Counted from the first letter of the stretch, positions 47,927 to 60,176 are shown. The stretch: DNA of 64,000 nt from Prescottella subtropica (GCF_005434945.1 NZ_SKCH01000009.1:62001-126000), one strand, 5' to 3'. Translations and numbers: made by a program. Notes: generated from the letters alone by a model not told the origin.

Positions 47927-49447
47927 ATGGCAGCATTCGACGGCACGACCGATGGGATCGTCGCCCCGGACGAGCGGGGGTGGTCGCCGCGCCTGATCTT
48001 CTCGCTGGTGTCGATCGTCCTCGTCCTCGAACTGCTCAGCGTCAGTTACATGATGATCTCGATGGCGTTGCCCGCCATCACCGCCGACTTCGACACCGCG
48101 CAGGGCGCATGGCTGCTCACCGCGTTCCTCCTGCTGGGCGCGGTCGCGGCACCACTCGTGGGAAAACTCGCGGACATGTACGGCAAACGCCGGCTTCTGC
48201 TGGTCTGCATCGTGATCTCCATCCTCGGCTCGCTGATGTCCGCCGTCGCCACCAGTTACGCCGTCATGATCGCGGGTCGCGCGCTGGCGGGCCTGCTCGT
48301 CCCGTGCCTGTTCCTGAGCTATTCGCTCATCCGTGACGTCTTCCCCCCGAAGACCGTCCCGCTCGCGGTCAGCATCGCCACCGCCGGCATGGGCCTGATC
48401 ACGGTCGCCGCACCGTTCCTCGCCGGTTGGCTCATCGACGGGTTCGGGTGGCGCAGCATCTTCTGGTTCTCCAGCGCGATCCTGGTCGTCCTCGCGTTCA
48501 TGCTCGTCGCCAGTACTCCCGAGACCACGGTGCGCCTGCGATCGCGGGTGGACTTCCTGGGCGCGGCCCTGCTGGGCTCCGGTATCGCCGGTGTGCTCGT
48601 CGCCATCAGCTTCGGACCCACGTGGGGGTGGGCCGAACCCGCGACACTGCTCTACCTCGTCGGCGGTATCGCCCTCGTCGCCGCCTGGTATGCGACCGCG
48701 AAGCGGATATCCGATCCCCTCATCCGGCTCGACGTCCTGCGCCGCCGTCCGATCTTCCTCACCGTGACGGCCGCGGGCAGTGTCTACGGTGTCGGCGCCC
48801 TGTACTCGATCATGCTGCCCCTGATGGCCATGACGTCCGCCGATCTCGGTCTCGGCTACGGCTTCGGTCTCAGCGCGGAGGGATACGCCGTGTTCCAGGT
48901 GCCGATCGGCGTGATGACGATGGTGGGCGGTATCGCTGTCGGAATACTGTGCGGTCGCGGAGTCCCCACTCGCACCCTGCTCGCCGCCAGCATGGTCGTC
49001 GCGGGCACCGGTGCCGCGCTGACGGCGCTCGAGCACGACAGCAAGCCCTGGATTCTCCTGTTCGCCGGGATCGTCGGGCTCGGGATCGGCCTCGGCTACG
49101 CGGCGATCCCCAACATCCTCATCGTCGCCTCCCCGCCCGAACTGCAGGCGTCGACGGCGAGTATCGCGGGTGTCGTCCAGAGCCTGATCTCCGGCGTCAT
49201 GCCGGTGATCGCGTTCGCCGTGATGAACAATTCGTTCGTCGCAGCACTGTCCCCCGACACGACCGGGGGCGCGGCGGCCTACACCGACGGCGGCTTCGTC
49301 GCCGCCTTCGTCATCACGGCCGTCACCGCCGTGCTGGGCGTGGTGGCGGCGCTGGCGCTGCCGCGGCGCATCGAGCAACTCGACGTCGACATCGCACCGT
49401 CCGCGGCCGCGACGGTTCCCGCACGTTCCGTACCGGCGGCGGGCTGA
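47927..49447 (+). CDS. MFS transporter (DHA2-type drug exporter)
   Basis: A 506-residue major-facilitator protein. The N-terminal soluble segment leads into helices with the DHA motif A GKLADMYGKRRLLLVCI and motif C-like AIPNILIVASPPELQASTAS in the second half. Fourteen-helix topology (DHA2) fits the length. ATG 47927, with GGGAG close upstream; GTG 47924 is also in frame. The EthD-domain gene follows after 24 bp and is probably cotranscribed. Substrate unknown; likely efflux of hydrophobic compounds. A perfect palindrome lies in the leader. Confidence 0.87.
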   Translation: MAAFDGTTDGIVAPDERGWSPRLIFSLVSIVLVLELLSVSYMMISMALPAITADFDTAQGAWLLTAFLLLGAVAAPLVGKLADMYGKRRLLLVCIVISILGSLMSAVATSYAVMIAGRALAGLLVPCLFLSYSLIRDVFPPKTVPLAVSIATAGMGLITVAAPFLAGWLIDGFGWRSIFWFSSAILVVLAFMLVASTPETTVRLRSRVDFLGAALLGSGIAGVLVAISFGPTWGWAEPATLLYLVGGIALVAAWYATAKRISDPLIRLDVLRRRPIFLTVTAAGSVYGVGALYSIMLPLMAMTSADLGLGYGFGLSAEGYAVFQVPIGVMTMVGGIAVGILCGRGVPTRTLLAASMVVAGTGAALTALEHDSKPWILLFAGIVGLGIGLGYAAIPNILIVASPPELQASTASIAGVVQSLISGVMPVIAFAVMNNSFVAALSPDTTGGAAAYTDGGFVAAFVITAVTAVLGVVAALALPRRIEQLDVDIAPSAAATVPARSVPAAG

Positions 49448-49471
49448 GTGCCGGTCCCCGAGGAGGACACC

Positions 49472-49813
49472 ATGATCACAGCCGTTGCGTTGCTCGCCCG
49501 TCGACCGGATCTGTCGCACGAGCAGTTCGTCGACTACTACGAGAACAATCATGCGAAGCTGATCCGCAGTCTGCTGCCGCAGATCCGGGGGTACCGCCGC
49601 AACTATCTCGACCACGGCTCCCGGATCGGTGCGGCCGACGCTCCCGGCTTCGACGTGATCAGCGAGTTCGTGTTCGACGATCGCGCTGCCTACGACGACA
49701 TGCCGGCCACCCACGCCCGGCCCGAGGTGAAGGCCGTCATCGAGGCCGACGAGGAGAACTTCCTCGACCGTGCACGGACCCGCATGTACCTCGTCGACAC
49801 GCGTCAGAGCTGA
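49472..49813 (+). CDS. EthD domain protein
   Basis: A 113-residue dimeric alpha/beta-barrel-type protein of the EthD family (MITAVALLARRPDLSHEQFVDYYENNHAKL … RNYLDHG). These small proteins accompany oxygenases or polyketide genes, but here the neighbour is an MFS exporter. ATG 49472 has the strong ribosome binding site GAGGAGG. An in-frame start 8 codons upstream is less likely. Function unknown. Confidence 0.85.
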   Translation: MITAVALLARRPDLSHEQFVDYYENNHAKLIRSLLPQIRGYRRNYLDHGSRIGAADAPGFDVISEFVFDDRAAYDDMPATHARPEVKAVIEADEENFLDRARTRMYLVDTRQS

Positions 49814-49837
49814 CCCGGGTCCTCAGCGATCCCCGGC

Positions 49838-49869
49838 GACCGTGGCGCCCCCGTTCGGGCGTCACGGTC
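49838..49869. terminator. Bidirectional hairpin terminator
   Basis: GACCGTGGCGCCC (49838-49850) pairs with GGGCGTCACGGTC (49857-49869) with one G-T pair, between the convergent EthD and flavodoxin-like genes. Confidence 0.75.
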
Positions 49870-49878
49870 GTCCGGCGT

Positions 49879-50334
49879 TCAACCCGCCATCAACTGCGCG
49901 GCGACGGTCGCGCCCAGTTCCCAGCACGCCTCCAGCACCGTCTTGTCGGGTTTGTTCGACGCGACGACGTACTCGGCGACCTTCTCCCACCCGAGTCCGG
50001 CGGTGATCCGATCCACCGCGTTCTCGGCGCCTTCGGTGCCCTCGTTCCCGTGGAGATAGAGGCCGAACGGGCGGCCCCGCGTCGAGTCGAGGATCTGGTA
50101 GTAGCTGCCGTCGAAGGCGTGTTTGAGGGCGCCCGAGATGTAACCGAGGTTGACCGGCGAGCCGAGCAGGTAGCCGTCGGCCTCGAGGAAGTCGCTCGCC
50201 GACACCGAGAGCGCCGCCCGACGCACGACGTCGACGCCCTCGATCTCGGGGTCGGTGGCACCGCTGACGACGGCCTCGAACATGGCCTGGCAGTGCGGCG
50301 ACGGTGTGTGGTGGACGATCAGTAGGCGCGGCAC
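49879..50334 (-). CDS. Flavodoxin-fold NAD(P)H:FMN oxidoreductase-like protein
   Basis: A 151-residue protein with a flavodoxin-like fold: RLLIVHHTPSPHCQAMFEAVVSGA is the FMN phosphate loop, and DGYLLGSPVNLGYISGALKHAFD the second FMN block. It probably binds FMN and could reduce quinones or act as electron carrier. GTG 50334. It is 13 bp downstream of the membrane protein gene and in the same direction as dapB, so possibly cotranscribed. Confidence 0.83.
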   Translation of the reverse strand: MPRLLIVHHTPSPHCQAMFEAVVSGATDPEIEGVDVVRRAALSVSASDFLEADGYLLGSPVNLGYISGALKHAFDGSYYQILDSTRGRPFGLYLHGNEGTEGAENAVDRITAGLGWEKVAEYVVASNKPDKTVLEACWELGATVAAQLMAG

Positions 50335-50347
50335 GGCAACTCCCCCG

Positions 50348-52511
<2,164 letters not shown>

Positions 52512-52567
52512 GCCGCACCTCACTCGGTTGCGATTGCAGACGCTCCCCCGACGGTACTACCTCGCAG

Positions 52568-53908
52568 CTATCTCACAATGCCCCGCACCGATGCCGGCAG
52601 ATCCCGTTTCCGCCGGTACGGGCCGACGACAGCGGCCGCGAACGGGCGTTGCAGGAGGAGCCGGGCAACCTCCCGGACCTGTTCGGTGGTGACCTCGTCG
52701 ATCCGGGCGAGGGTCTCGGTGACCGACTGGTGGTTGCCGTAGTTCAGTTCGCTGCGGCCGATCCGGGTCATCCGGGACCCGGAATCCTCGAGTCCGAGGA
52801 CGAGCGAACCGCGCAGCGCCCCCTTCGCGCGGGCACATTCGGCGTCGGTGATGCCGTCGGACGCGACGTTCGCGAGGACCTCACGGATCAGGGTCGCGAC
52901 CTCGCCGAGGTTCTCCGGCTGGCAGCCGGCGTACACCGAGAACGCGCCCGTGTCGGCGAACGTGTCGACGCCCGAGTAGACGGAGTACGCGAGTCCGCGT
53001 TCCTCCCGGATCTCTTGGAACAGACGCGAACTCAGCCCGCCGCCGACAGCGGCGTTGAGGACGGACAGCGGCCACCGGTGCCCCTCGTGCCGGCCGAACG
53101 CCCGCACGCCGAGTGCCAGGTGGACCTGTTCGCCGTCCCGCTTGGTCAGGCTCAGCGTCGGCGCGGTCCGCAACCGGATCGCCCCCTCCCGCCGCGGCGC
53201 CGGCTCGAGATCGCGGTGCAGGTGACCGTCGAACGCGCGGCGCACGAGCTCCACGGTGTGCTCGTGCTCGACGTTGCCGGCCACCGCGACGACCATCCGG
53301 TCCGGGGTGTAGCGGCGGACGTGGAACGAGTGCAGCTGGGTGCGGCTCATCGCCTCGATCGAGTCGATGCTGCCGATCACCGGCCGGCCCACCGGATGAT
53401 CCCCGAACAGCGCGGTCAGGAACGCGTCACCGAGCAGGTCCTCGGGGTCGTCGTCGCGCATCGAGATCTCCTCGAGCACCACCTGCCGTTCGACGTCGAC
53501 GTCCGCCGAGCGGCAGCGGCCGCGCAGCACCACGTCGGACACCAGATCGACTGCGAGCGGCAGGTCCTCGTCGAGGACGTGCGCGTAGAAGCACGTGTGC
53601 TCCTTGGACGTGAACGCGTTGAGTTCACCGCCGACCCCGTCCATCACCTGCGCGATGTCGAGCGCGGTCCGGGTCGGCGTGGACTTGAACAGCAGATGTT
53701 CGAGGAAGTGCGCGGCACCGGCGACGGTGGGCTGCTCGTCGCGGGAGCCGACACCCACCCAGATGCCGACCGACGCCGACCGGACGCCGGGCACGTGTTC
53801 GGTGACCACGCGCAGGCCACCGGGAAGGGTGGTGCGCTGGACACCGGTCTGGGGACGATTGTCGAGTGCGGCGGCCCGGCCGGGTCGTCCGCGAAGGGAA
53901 GAAGCCAT
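52568..53908 (-). CDS. pepR: M16 zinc metallopeptidase
   Basis: An M16B peptidase (mitochondrial processing peptidase-like, PepR of M. tuberculosis Rv2782c). The zinc motif HxxEH is HFLEHLLF. The family's second part follows with VGGGLSSRLFQEIREERGLAYSVYS. The 446-residue length is complete for one M16 monomer. Substrates in the cell are unknown; small peptides are likely. ATG 53908 (MASSLRG). It lies downstream of pnp as in mycobacteria, separated by a hairpin. Confidence 0.92.
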   Translation of the reverse strand: MASSLRGRPGRAAALDNRPQTGVQRTTLPGGLRVVTEHVPGVRSASVGIWVGVGSRDEQPTVAGAAHFLEHLLFKSTPTRTALDIAQVMDGVGGELNAFTSKEHTCFYAHVLDEDLPLAVDLVSDVVLRGRCRSADVDVERQVVLEEISMRDDDPEDLLGDAFLTALFGDHPVGRPVIGSIDSIEAMSRTQLHSFHVRRYTPDRMVVAVAGNVEHEHTVELVRRAFDGHLHRDLEPAPRREGAIRLRTAPTLSLTKRDGEQVHLALGVRAFGRHEGHRWPLSVLNAAVGGGLSSRLFQEIREERGLAYSVYSGVDTFADTGAFSVYAGCQPENLGEVATLIREVLANVASDGITDAECARAKGALRGSLVLGLEDSGSRMTRIGRSELNYGNHQSVTETLARIDEVTTEQVREVARLLLQRPFAAAVVGPYRRKRDLPASVRGIVR

Positions 53909-53966
53909 GTGGCGGTTCGTTTTTCCTTGCGTTGAGCGTCGATCCACGATACACCGGCAGCACACG

Positions 53967-54001
53967 TCCGGCCCCGCACGGACGAACCGTGCGGGGCCGG
54001 A
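53967..54001. terminator. Hairpin terminator after pnp
   Basis: A perfect 15-bp stem (53967-53981 and 53987-54001) with an ACGAA loop lies just downstream of the pnp stop and before the pepR start. In the minus direction it would end pnp transcription. Confidence 0.8.
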
Positions 54002-54021
54002 GCGGTACTGCTGTGCGAGTG

Positions 54022-56277
54022 CTACTCGGCGGCCGGCTCCGAGGCGGCGGCGGCGTCGTTCTCGGCAGAATCTTCCACGGGGATCAGGGAGATCTTGCCG
54101 CGGTTGTCGATGTCCGCGATCTCGACGCGGATCTTGGAGCCGACGTTGACGACGTCCTCGACCTTCGCGATCCGCTTGCCGTTGCCCAGCTTGCTGATGT
54201 GCACCAGTCCGTCACGGCCCGGGAGCAGCGAGACGAACGCACCGAAGGCGGTGGTCTTGACGACCGTGCCCAGGAAACGCTCGCCCACCTTGGGCAGCTG
54301 CGGGTTGGCGATGGCGTTGATCTTGTCGATCGCGGCCTGCGCGGACGGGCCGTCCGCGGCACCGACGTACACCGTGCCGTCATCCTCGATGGAGATGTTG
54401 GCGCCGGTTTCCTCGGTGATCGAGTTGATCATCTTGCCCTTGGGACCGATGACCTCACCGATCTTGTCGACCGGCACCTTGATGGTCGTGATGCGCGGCG
54501 CGTACGGGCTCATCTCGTCCGGGGTGTCGATGGCCTCGGCCATGACCTCGAGGATGGTGCTGCGGGCCTCGTGCGCCTGGCTCAGCGCGCCGGCCAGAAC
54601 CTGCGACGGGATGCCGTCGAGCTTGGTGTCCAACTGCAGGGCCGTCACGAAGTTCTTGGTACCGGCAACCTTGAAGTCCATGTCACCGAACGCGTCCTCG
54701 GCACCGAGGATGTCGGTGAGCGCGACGTAGCGGGTCTCGCCGTCGACCTCGTCGGAGACGAGGCCCATCGCGATACCGGCGACCGGAGCCTTCAGCGGCA
54801 CACCGGCGTTGAGCAGCGACAGCGTCGAGGCGCACACCGAGCCCATCGAGGTGGAACCGTTGGAGCTCAGCGCCTCCGAGACCTGACGGATGGCGTACGG
54901 GAACTCTTCCTGGCTCGGCAGCACCGGCACCAGGGCCCGCTCGGCGAGGGCGCCGTGACCGATCTCGCGACGCTTCGGCGAACCGACACGACCCGTCTCA
55001 CCGGTCGAGTACGGCGGGAAGTTGTAGTGGTGCATGTAGCGCTTGCTGGTCTCGGGGCCCAGCGAGTCGATCTGCTGCGCCATCTTGACCATGTCGAGGG
55101 TGGTGACGCCCATGATCTGGGTCTCGCCACGCTCGAACAGGGCGCTACCGTGCGCCCGCGGAACCAGGGCGACCTCGGCGGACAGCGACCGGATGTCGGT
55201 GATGCCGCGGCCGTCGATACGGAACTGGTCGCGCAGGATGCGCTGGCGCACCAGCTTCTTCGTCAGCGACCGGAATGCGGCGCCGATCTCCTTCTCGCGA
55301 CCCTCGAAGGTCGGGGCGACCTGCTCGAGAACGGCGACCTTGACCTCGTCGGTCTTGTCGTCGCGCTCCTGCTTGCCGGCGATGGACAGTGCGGCCGTGA
55401 GCTTCTCGGTGGCAGCGGCCTCCACGGCGGCGTACACGTCGGTCTGGTATGCCGGGAACAGCGGGTACTCGCCGGTCGGCTTGGCAGCCTTGGTGGCGAG
55501 GGCCTGCTGCGCGGCGCACAGGCTCGCGATGAACGGCTTGGCAGCCTCGAGGCCCTCGGCCACGATCGCCTCGGTCGGCGCCTGCGCGCCACCGTCGATC
55601 AGGCTGATGACGTTCTCGGTGGCCTCGGCCTCGACCATCATGATCGCGACGTCACCGGACTCGACGACACGACCGGCGACGACCATGTCGAAGACGGCAT
55701 TCTCGAGCTGCTCGACGGTCGGGAACGCGACCCACTGGCCGGCCTTGTTCTCGTCCGACGTGATGAGGGCGACACGCACGCCACCGACCGGGCCGGAGAA
55801 CGGCAGGCCCGCGATCTGGGTGGATGCGGACGCGGCGTTGATCGCGACGACGTCGTACAGGTCCTTGGGGTCGAGGCTCAGGACCGTGACGACGACCTGG
55901 ATCTCGTTGCGCAGGCCGTCGACGAACGACGGGCGCAGCGGCCGGTCGATGAGACGGCAGGTGAGGATCGCGTCGGTGGAGGGGCGGCCCTCGCGACGGA
56001 AGAACGAGCCGGGGATGCGGCCCGCGGCGTACATGCGCTCCTCGACGTCCACCGTCAGCGGGAAGAAGTCGAAGTGTTCCTTGGGCTGCTTGCTGGCCGA
56101 GGTGGCCGACAGCAGCATGGTCTCGTCGTCGAGGTAGGCGACGACGGCGCCGGCGGCCTGCTGCGCGAGGCGGCCGGTCTCGAAACGGATGGTGCGGGTG
56201 CCGTAGGACCCGTTGTCGATGACGGCGGTGGCTTCGAACACGCCCTCTTCGACCTCGATTGCGGAGTTGTCTGTCAT
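54022..56277 (-). CDS. pnp: Polynucleotide phosphorylase (PNPase)
   Basis: PNPase degrades RNA phosphorolytically and can add tails. The 751-residue protein has two RNase PH cores, the actinobacterial insert, a KH domain ([18 protein letters not shown]) and a C-terminal S1 domain ([36 protein letters not shown]). ATG 56277 ([12 protein letters not shown]). It lies downstream of rpsO with a 279-bp leader that holds a long hairpin, the classic location of autoregulation (known in E. coli). Homologue of M. tuberculosis gpsI. Confidence 0.97.
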   Translation of the reverse strand: MTDNSAIEVEEGVFEATAVIDNGSYGTRTIRFETGRLAQQAAGAVVAYLDDETMLLSATSASKQPKEHFDFFPLTVDVEERMYAAGRIPGSFFRREGRPSTDAILTCRLIDRPLRPSFVDGLRNEIQVVVTVLSLDPKDLYDVVAINAASASTQIAGLPFSGPVGGVRVALITSDENKAGQWVAFPTVEQLENAVFDMVVAGRVVESGDVAIMMVEAEATENVISLIDGGAQAPTEAIVAEGLEAAKPFIASLCAAQQALATKAAKPTGEYPLFPAYQTDVYAAVEAAATEKLTAALSIAGKQERDDKTDEVKVAVLEQVAPTFEGREKEIGAAFRSLTKKLVRQRILRDQFRIDGRGITDIRSLSAEVALVPRAHGSALFERGETQIMGVTTLDMVKMAQQIDSLGPETSKRYMHHYNFPPYSTGETGRVGSPKRREIGHGALAERALVPVLPSQEEFPYAIRQVSEALSSNGSTSMGSVCASTLSLLNAGVPLKAPVAGIAMGLVSDEVDGETRYVALTDILGAEDAFGDMDFKVAGTKNFVTALQLDTKLDGIPSQVLAGALSQAHEARSTILEVMAEAIDTPDEMSPYAPRITTIKVPVDKIGEVIGPKGKMINSITEETGANISIEDDGTVYVGAADGPSAQAAIDKINAIANPQLPKVGERFLGTVVKTTAFGAFVSLLPGRDGLVHISKLGNGKRIAKVEDVVNVGSKIRVEIADIDNRGKISLIPVEDSAENDAAAASEPAAE

Positions 56278-56467
56278 TACTTTTCTTCTCTTCCCTCTCG
56301 TCTTTTGCCGTATCCGCATCGGCACCGTGACCCTCCTGGTCACGGCTGCGCTCCCTTCACAGGGCGGAGGCGGCCGTCGATCGAAGCCTGCCGGATTGCA
56401 TCCGGAGGGCCACTACCGAAGACCGACGCCACTACTGCAGGGCGGTCGGCGGGGTGGTGCATACACA

Positions 56468-56521
56468 GATAGCCAACGAGGCTCAGTCTAAGCAGTAACT
56501 CAGCAAGCCTCGCTGGCTATC
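56468..56521 (-). promoter_or_regulatory. rpsO-pnp intergenic hairpin
   Basis: GATAGCCAACGAGGC (56468-56482) and GCCTCGCTGGCTATC (56507-56521) form a 15-bp stem with one mismatch and a 24-base loop. It lies 36 bases after the rpsO stop and about 190 bases before the pnp ATG. It could be an rpsO terminator or the RNase III-type processing stem that allows PNPase to repress itself. Confidence 0.65.
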
Positions 56522-56556
56522 GGTGAGGTCGGCGAGGAACTCGCCGGATACCCGTC

Positions 56557-56826
56557 TTATCGGCGCAGGCCGAGACGCTCGATGAGCGAGCGGTAACGGG
56601 CGATGTCGACCTTCTGGACGTACTTGAGCAGACGACGACGACGTCCGACCAGCAGCAGCAGGCCGCGGCGGGAGTGGTGGTCGTGCTTGTGCATCTTCAG
56701 GTGCTCGGTGAGATCGACGATGCGCTTGGTGAGCATGGCCACCTGCGCCTCCGGCGAACCGGTGTCGGTCTCGTGCAGTCCGTACTCGCCGAGGATCTGC
56801 TTCTTCTGCTCGGTGGTCAATGCCAC
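56557..56826 (-). CDS. rpsO: 30S ribosomal protein S15
   Basis: S15 binds the central 16S rRNA domain and helps bridge subunits. The 89-residue protein has the family signature [39 protein letters not shown] 56826 gives [16 protein letters not shown], the standard start. It is 130 bp downstream of ribF and precedes pnp, as in mycobacteria (Rv2785c). Confidence 0.98.
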   Translation of the reverse strand: MALTTEQKKQILGEYGLHETDTGSPEAQVAMLTKRIVDLTEHLKMHKHDHHSRRGLLLLVGRRRRLLKYVQKVDIARYRSLIERLGLRR

Positions 56827-56956
56827 TGGTGCACTCCTGTAACTGACGTCCGCGTGACGGAAATCGGGGACCGGCTCGCACCGGACTCCGACGGGCGCGG
56901 CCGCCGCGAACCGCAGCACACGCCAGCGGTCGATCCTACCAGGTGCGACACCCCGG

Positions 56957-57937
56957 TCAGTCCGCGGTGGATCCGGCCGCCTCGTCGAGCAGTTTGCGCG
57001 CCTTGTCGGCGTCCCGCCGCATCTCCTCGACGAGCGCATCGACGGAATCGAACTTCTCCATGCCGCGCACCCGGTCGACGAAATCGACCGCGACGTGCTG
57101 CCCGTACAGGTCGGCGTCGTGGTCGAGGACGAACGCCTCGACGGTGCGGGTGCGACCGGAGAACGTCGGGTTGGTGCCGACGGACACCGCAGCCTTGTAG
57201 CGGCGGCCCGGTTCGAGCGAGCCCTCGACCCGGTCGGGGCCGAGGATCGTGAACCAGGCGGCGTACACGCCGTCCGCCGGGATCGCGGAGTACATCGGCG
57301 ACGACAGGTTCGCGGTCGGGAATCCGAGACCGCGGCCGCGACCGTCACCGTGGACGACGACACCCTCGACGCGGTGCGGGCGGCCCAGCGCCTCGGCGGC
57401 CGCGGCGACGTCACCTGCGTCGACGCACGAGCGGATGTAGGTGGACGAGAACGTCACCGCATGCTCGGCGAGCAGGTTGACGCCGTCGACCGCGAACCCG
57501 AACCGGCCACCGGTCTCCCGGAGCAGATCCACGTTGCCGGCGGCCTTGCGGCCGAACGTGAAGTTCTCCCCCACCACGACCTGGGCGACGTGCAGCCGTT
57601 CGACGAGGATCTCGTGGACGTAGCCCTCCGGGGACAGCTTCATGAACTCCGAGGTGAACGGCATGACGCAGAAGACGTCGACGCCGAGTTCCTCGGCCAA
57701 CTCGGCGCGCCGCGGCAGCGTCGTCAGCTGCGCCGGATGCGTGCCGGGACGCACCACCTCCGCCGGATGCGGATCGAATGTCATGAGGACACAGGGAATC
57801 CCACGTTCGCGTGCCGCATCGACGGCACGCGTGACCAACTGCGCGTGCCCTCGGTGTACACCGTCGAAAACACCGATCGTCAGGACGCAACGCCCCCAGT
57901 CCGCCGGCACATCGTCCAGACCTCGCCATCTCTGCAC
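56957..57937 (-). CDS. ribF: Bifunctional riboflavin kinase / FAD synthetase
   Basis: RibF phosphorylates riboflavin to FMN and then makes FAD. The N-terminal nucleotidyltransferase domain has [17 protein letters not shown] and [19 protein letters not shown]; the C-terminal kinase has [14 protein letters not shown] and [24 protein letters not shown]. The 326-residue length is normal. GTG 57937 ([15 protein letters not shown]) is preferred to an upstream ATG. It is divergent from sirR and lies upstream of rpsO on the same strand. Confidence 0.95.
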   Translation of the reverse strand: MQRWRGLDDVPADWGRCVLTIGVFDGVHRGHAQLVTRAVDAARERGIPCVLMTFDPHPAEVVRPGTHPAQLTTLPRRAELAEELGVDVFCVMPFTSEFMKLSPEGYVHEILVERLHVAQVVVGENFTFGRKAAGNVDLLRETGGRFGFAVDGVNLLAEHAVTFSSTYIRSCVDAGDVAAAAEALGRPHRVEGVVVHGDGRGRGLGFPTANLSSPMYSAIPADGVYAAWFTILGPDRVEGSLEPGRRYKAAVSVGTNPTFSGRTRTVEAFVLDHDADLYGQHVAVDFVDRVRGMEKFDSVDALVEEMRRDADKARKLLDEAAGSTAD

Positions 57938-58032
57938 ACGTGGCAGCCTAACGGCCGATCCGAACACCGGTCACGTCCGGGGACGGCCGCGCCGATGTGT
58001 GTCGCGGGTGACGGTTGCCTAAGCTCGCACTT

Positions 58033-58782
58033 GTGGCCACACAGAAGTCAGACGCGAACACTCCCGGCGCCGCCCCGCACCCGGAGACCCTGTCCTCGGT
58101 GGCGCAGGACTACCTCAAGGTGATCTGGACCGCGCAGGAATGGTCCGGGGAGCGGGTGTCGACCAAGCTGCTGTCCGAGCGGATCGGGGTGTCGGCGTCG
58201 ACGGTGTCCGAGGCGATCCGCAAACTTTCCGATCAGGGACTGGTCGATCACGCCCGCTACGGGGCGATCGCCCTCACCGACGCCGGACGGGCCGCGGCCG
58301 TGTCGATGGTGCGCCGGCACCGGCTGATCGAGACGTTCCTCGTCGACGAACTCGGCTACGGCTGGGACGAGGTGCACGACGAGGCGGAGGTGCTCGAGCA
58401 TGCCGTCTCCGAACGGATGATCGACCGGATGGACGCGAAACTCGGTTATCCCGAACGGGATCCGCACGGCGACCCGATCCCGGCCGCAGACGGCTCGGTG
58501 CCCACCCCGCCGGCCCGCCAGCTCAGCGATTTCGAGGACGGCGAGGCCGGCCGGGTCGCCCGCATCTCCGACGCCGATCCGGCGATGCTGCGCTACTTCG
58601 ACTCGGTCGGCATCGCCCTCGACACCGACATCGCGGTCGTCGAACGCCGGGATTTCGCGGGTACCGTCGCGGTCCGACTCGGAACCGATTCCGCCACCGT
58701 CGATCTCGGCGATCCCGCGGCACGCGCCATCTGGCTCGTGCAGGCTCGTGGTCCGCACACCCCCACCGACGAGACGAGGTAG
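58033..58782 (+). CDS. sirR: DtxR-family metal-dependent repressor (SirR/MntR-like)
   Basis: A 249-residue DtxR-type regulator with three parts: N-terminal winged helix (SSVAQDYLKVIWTAQEWSGERVSTKLLSERIGVSASTVSEAIRKL), dimer/metal domain (HRLIETFLVDELGYGWDEVHDEAEVLEHAVSERMIDRMD with His/Glu/Asp ligands) and a C-terminal FeoA/SH3-like domain. It probably responds to Mn or Fe. GTG 58033 gives VATQKSDANTPG; a TTG six codons upstream is possible. It sits where M. tuberculosis sirR (Rv2788) does, next to ribF. A secreted protein gene follows after 2 bp. Confidence 0.92.
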   Translation: MATQKSDANTPGAAPHPETLSSVAQDYLKVIWTAQEWSGERVSTKLLSERIGVSASTVSEAIRKLSDQGLVDHARYGAIALTDAGRAAAVSMVRRHRLIETFLVDELGYGWDEVHDEAEVLEHAVSERMIDRMDAKLGYPERDPHGDPIPAADGSVPTPPARQLSDFEDGEAGRVARISDADPAMLRYFDSVGIALDTDIAVVERRDFAGTVAVRLGTDSATVDLGDPAARAIWLVQARGPHTPTDETR

Positions 58783-58784
58783 CC

Positions 58785-59198
58785 GTGAACACCGTGGTTC
58801 GACGCATCATCGGAGGGGCCGCCGCGGTGTGCGCCGCGGCCGCCCTCACCGTCACCGTGTCCCCGCTCGCCTCCGCCGACGAGTGGCCGACGCCGCCGTC
58901 CGAGCCGAGCGCGACCGGACCGTTCGACGTCTCCGACTTCCTCACCCCGACCGACCTCGACTACTGGAATCCGTTCGTGAGCCGGAACCGACTCACGTCC
59001 CCGTACGGGACCAGTACCCGTATCTCGTGCTTCGCGTTCCACGGGGTGCTGTTGAGCTGCTGGCAGGCCGACCGGGACGGCAACCCGCACAAGCTGATCG
59101 AGCTGCCTCTCGACTTCCCGGGTTCGCTCGGGTCGGGTCTGCCCGGCGGCGGGCCCGGCCACTTCGTGTACCCGGGTTTCGTCCCCGGTATCGGCTGA
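58785..59198 (+). CDS. Secreted protein of unknown function
   Basis: A 137-residue protein with a signal peptide (RRIIGGAAAVCAAAALTVTVSPLASA, cut after ASA) and a mature part of about 110 residues with Pro/Ser, then TPTDLDYWNPFVSRNRLTSPYGTSTRISC and a second Cys in LLSCWQADRDGNPHKL, probably a disulfide. The C-terminus is Gly/Pro-rich (GSGLPGGGPGHFVYPG). GTG 58785 starts 2 bp after the sirR stop, so likely cotranscribed and perhaps metal-regulated. No domain recognised. Confidence 0.75.
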   Translation: MNTVVRRIIGGAAAVCAAAALTVTVSPLASADEWPTPPSEPSATGPFDVSDFLTPTDLDYWNPFVSRNRLTSPYGTSTRISCFAFHGVLLSCWQADRDGNPHKLIELPLDFPGSLGSGLPGGGPGHFVYPGFVPGIG

Positions 59199-59201
59199 CC
59201 G

Positions 59202-60128
59202 TCACTGCAGCGTCGCGGGCCGCACCACCATCACCGAGCTCGCCCGCTTGCCGCGTTCCTGGACGAGGGCGATCGTGTGCCCGTTGGGGGCGATCGCGGC
59301 GTACACGCCCGACATCCCGATCGGTTCGAGCCAGCGTCCCTGGCTGAGCGATTCGGCTTCGGCGGCGCTGATCTGCCGGTGCGGGAACGCGGTCTGCGCG
59401 GCCGCATCGATGTCGAGGCTGACGGCCGGTTCGTCGGCGAGCTGCGCGAGGGTGCGGGCGTGATCGAGCGTGAACGGTCCGACGGCGGTGCGGCGCAGCG
59501 CCGTCAGATGTCCACCGACGCCGAGTGCGCCACCGAGATCCCGAGCCAGCGCCCGGATGTAGGTGCCCGACGAGCAGTCCACGTCCACGTCGAGATCCAC
59601 GAAGGTCCCCATGCCGCCCGCGGTGTCACGGCGGGCGAGGACATCGAACCGGGACACGGTGACCGGGCGGGCGGCGAGCTCGAAGTCGGCGCCCTCCCGA
59701 ACCAGCTTGTGGGCGCGCTGCCCGTCCACCTTGATCGCGCTGACCCGGGTCGGCACCTGCATGATGCCGCCGGTGAGCCGCGCGATCTGCGCGGCGATCG
59801 CCGCGTCGTCGACACCGGACGCGTCCGCCGTCGACACCGTCTCACCCTCGGCGTCGTCGGTGGTGGTGGCCTGCCCGAGCCGGATCGTGGCGCTGTACGA
59901 CTTGGTGGTCAACGCCAGCAGGCCCAACAGTTTGGTGGCCCGCTCCACCCCGAGGATCAGCACACCCGTGGCCATCGGGTCGAGGGTGCCGGCATGCCCC
60001 ACCTTGCGGGTGTTCAGCAGCTTCCGGCAGCGGGAGACGACGTCGTGGCTGGTCATCCCGGGATCCTTGTCGACGATCAGCAGACCGGCACCGACGAGAC
60101 CGGACGATGTTTTCTCAGACTTGGGCAC
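59202..60128 (-). CDS. truB: tRNA pseudouridine-55 synthase
   Basis: TruB makes pseudouridine 55 in the T loop of tRNAs. The 308-residue product has the catalytic Asp in KVGHAGTLDPMATGVL, the KPxGxTSHD-like VDKDPGMTSHDVVSRCRKLL and the RNA-binding block SSGTYIRALARDLGGALGVGGHL. GTG 60128 (VPKSEKTSSG). The C-terminal PUA-like region is short, as in actinobacteria. It follows pptT on the same strand (48-bp gap) as in M. tuberculosis (Rv2793c-Rv2794c). Confidence 0.95.
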   Translation of the reverse strand: MPKSEKTSSGLVGAGLLIVDKDPGMTSHDVVSRCRKLLNTRKVGHAGTLDPMATGVLILGVERATKLLGLLALTTKSYSATIRLGQATTTDDAEGETVSTADASGVDDAAIAAQIARLTGGIMQVPTRVSAIKVDGQRAHKLVREGADFELAARPVTVSRFDVLARRDTAGGMGTFVDLDVDVDCSSGTYIRALARDLGGALGVGGHLTALRRTAVGPFTLDHARTLAQLADEPAVSLDIDAAAQTAFPHRQISAAEAESLSQGRWLEPIGMSGVYAAIAPNGHTIALVQERGKRASSVMVVRPATLQ

Positions 60129-60176
60129 GTGATCCGATTCTGCCAGCCGCAGCACCGGGCATCTCGTTCGCGTAGC

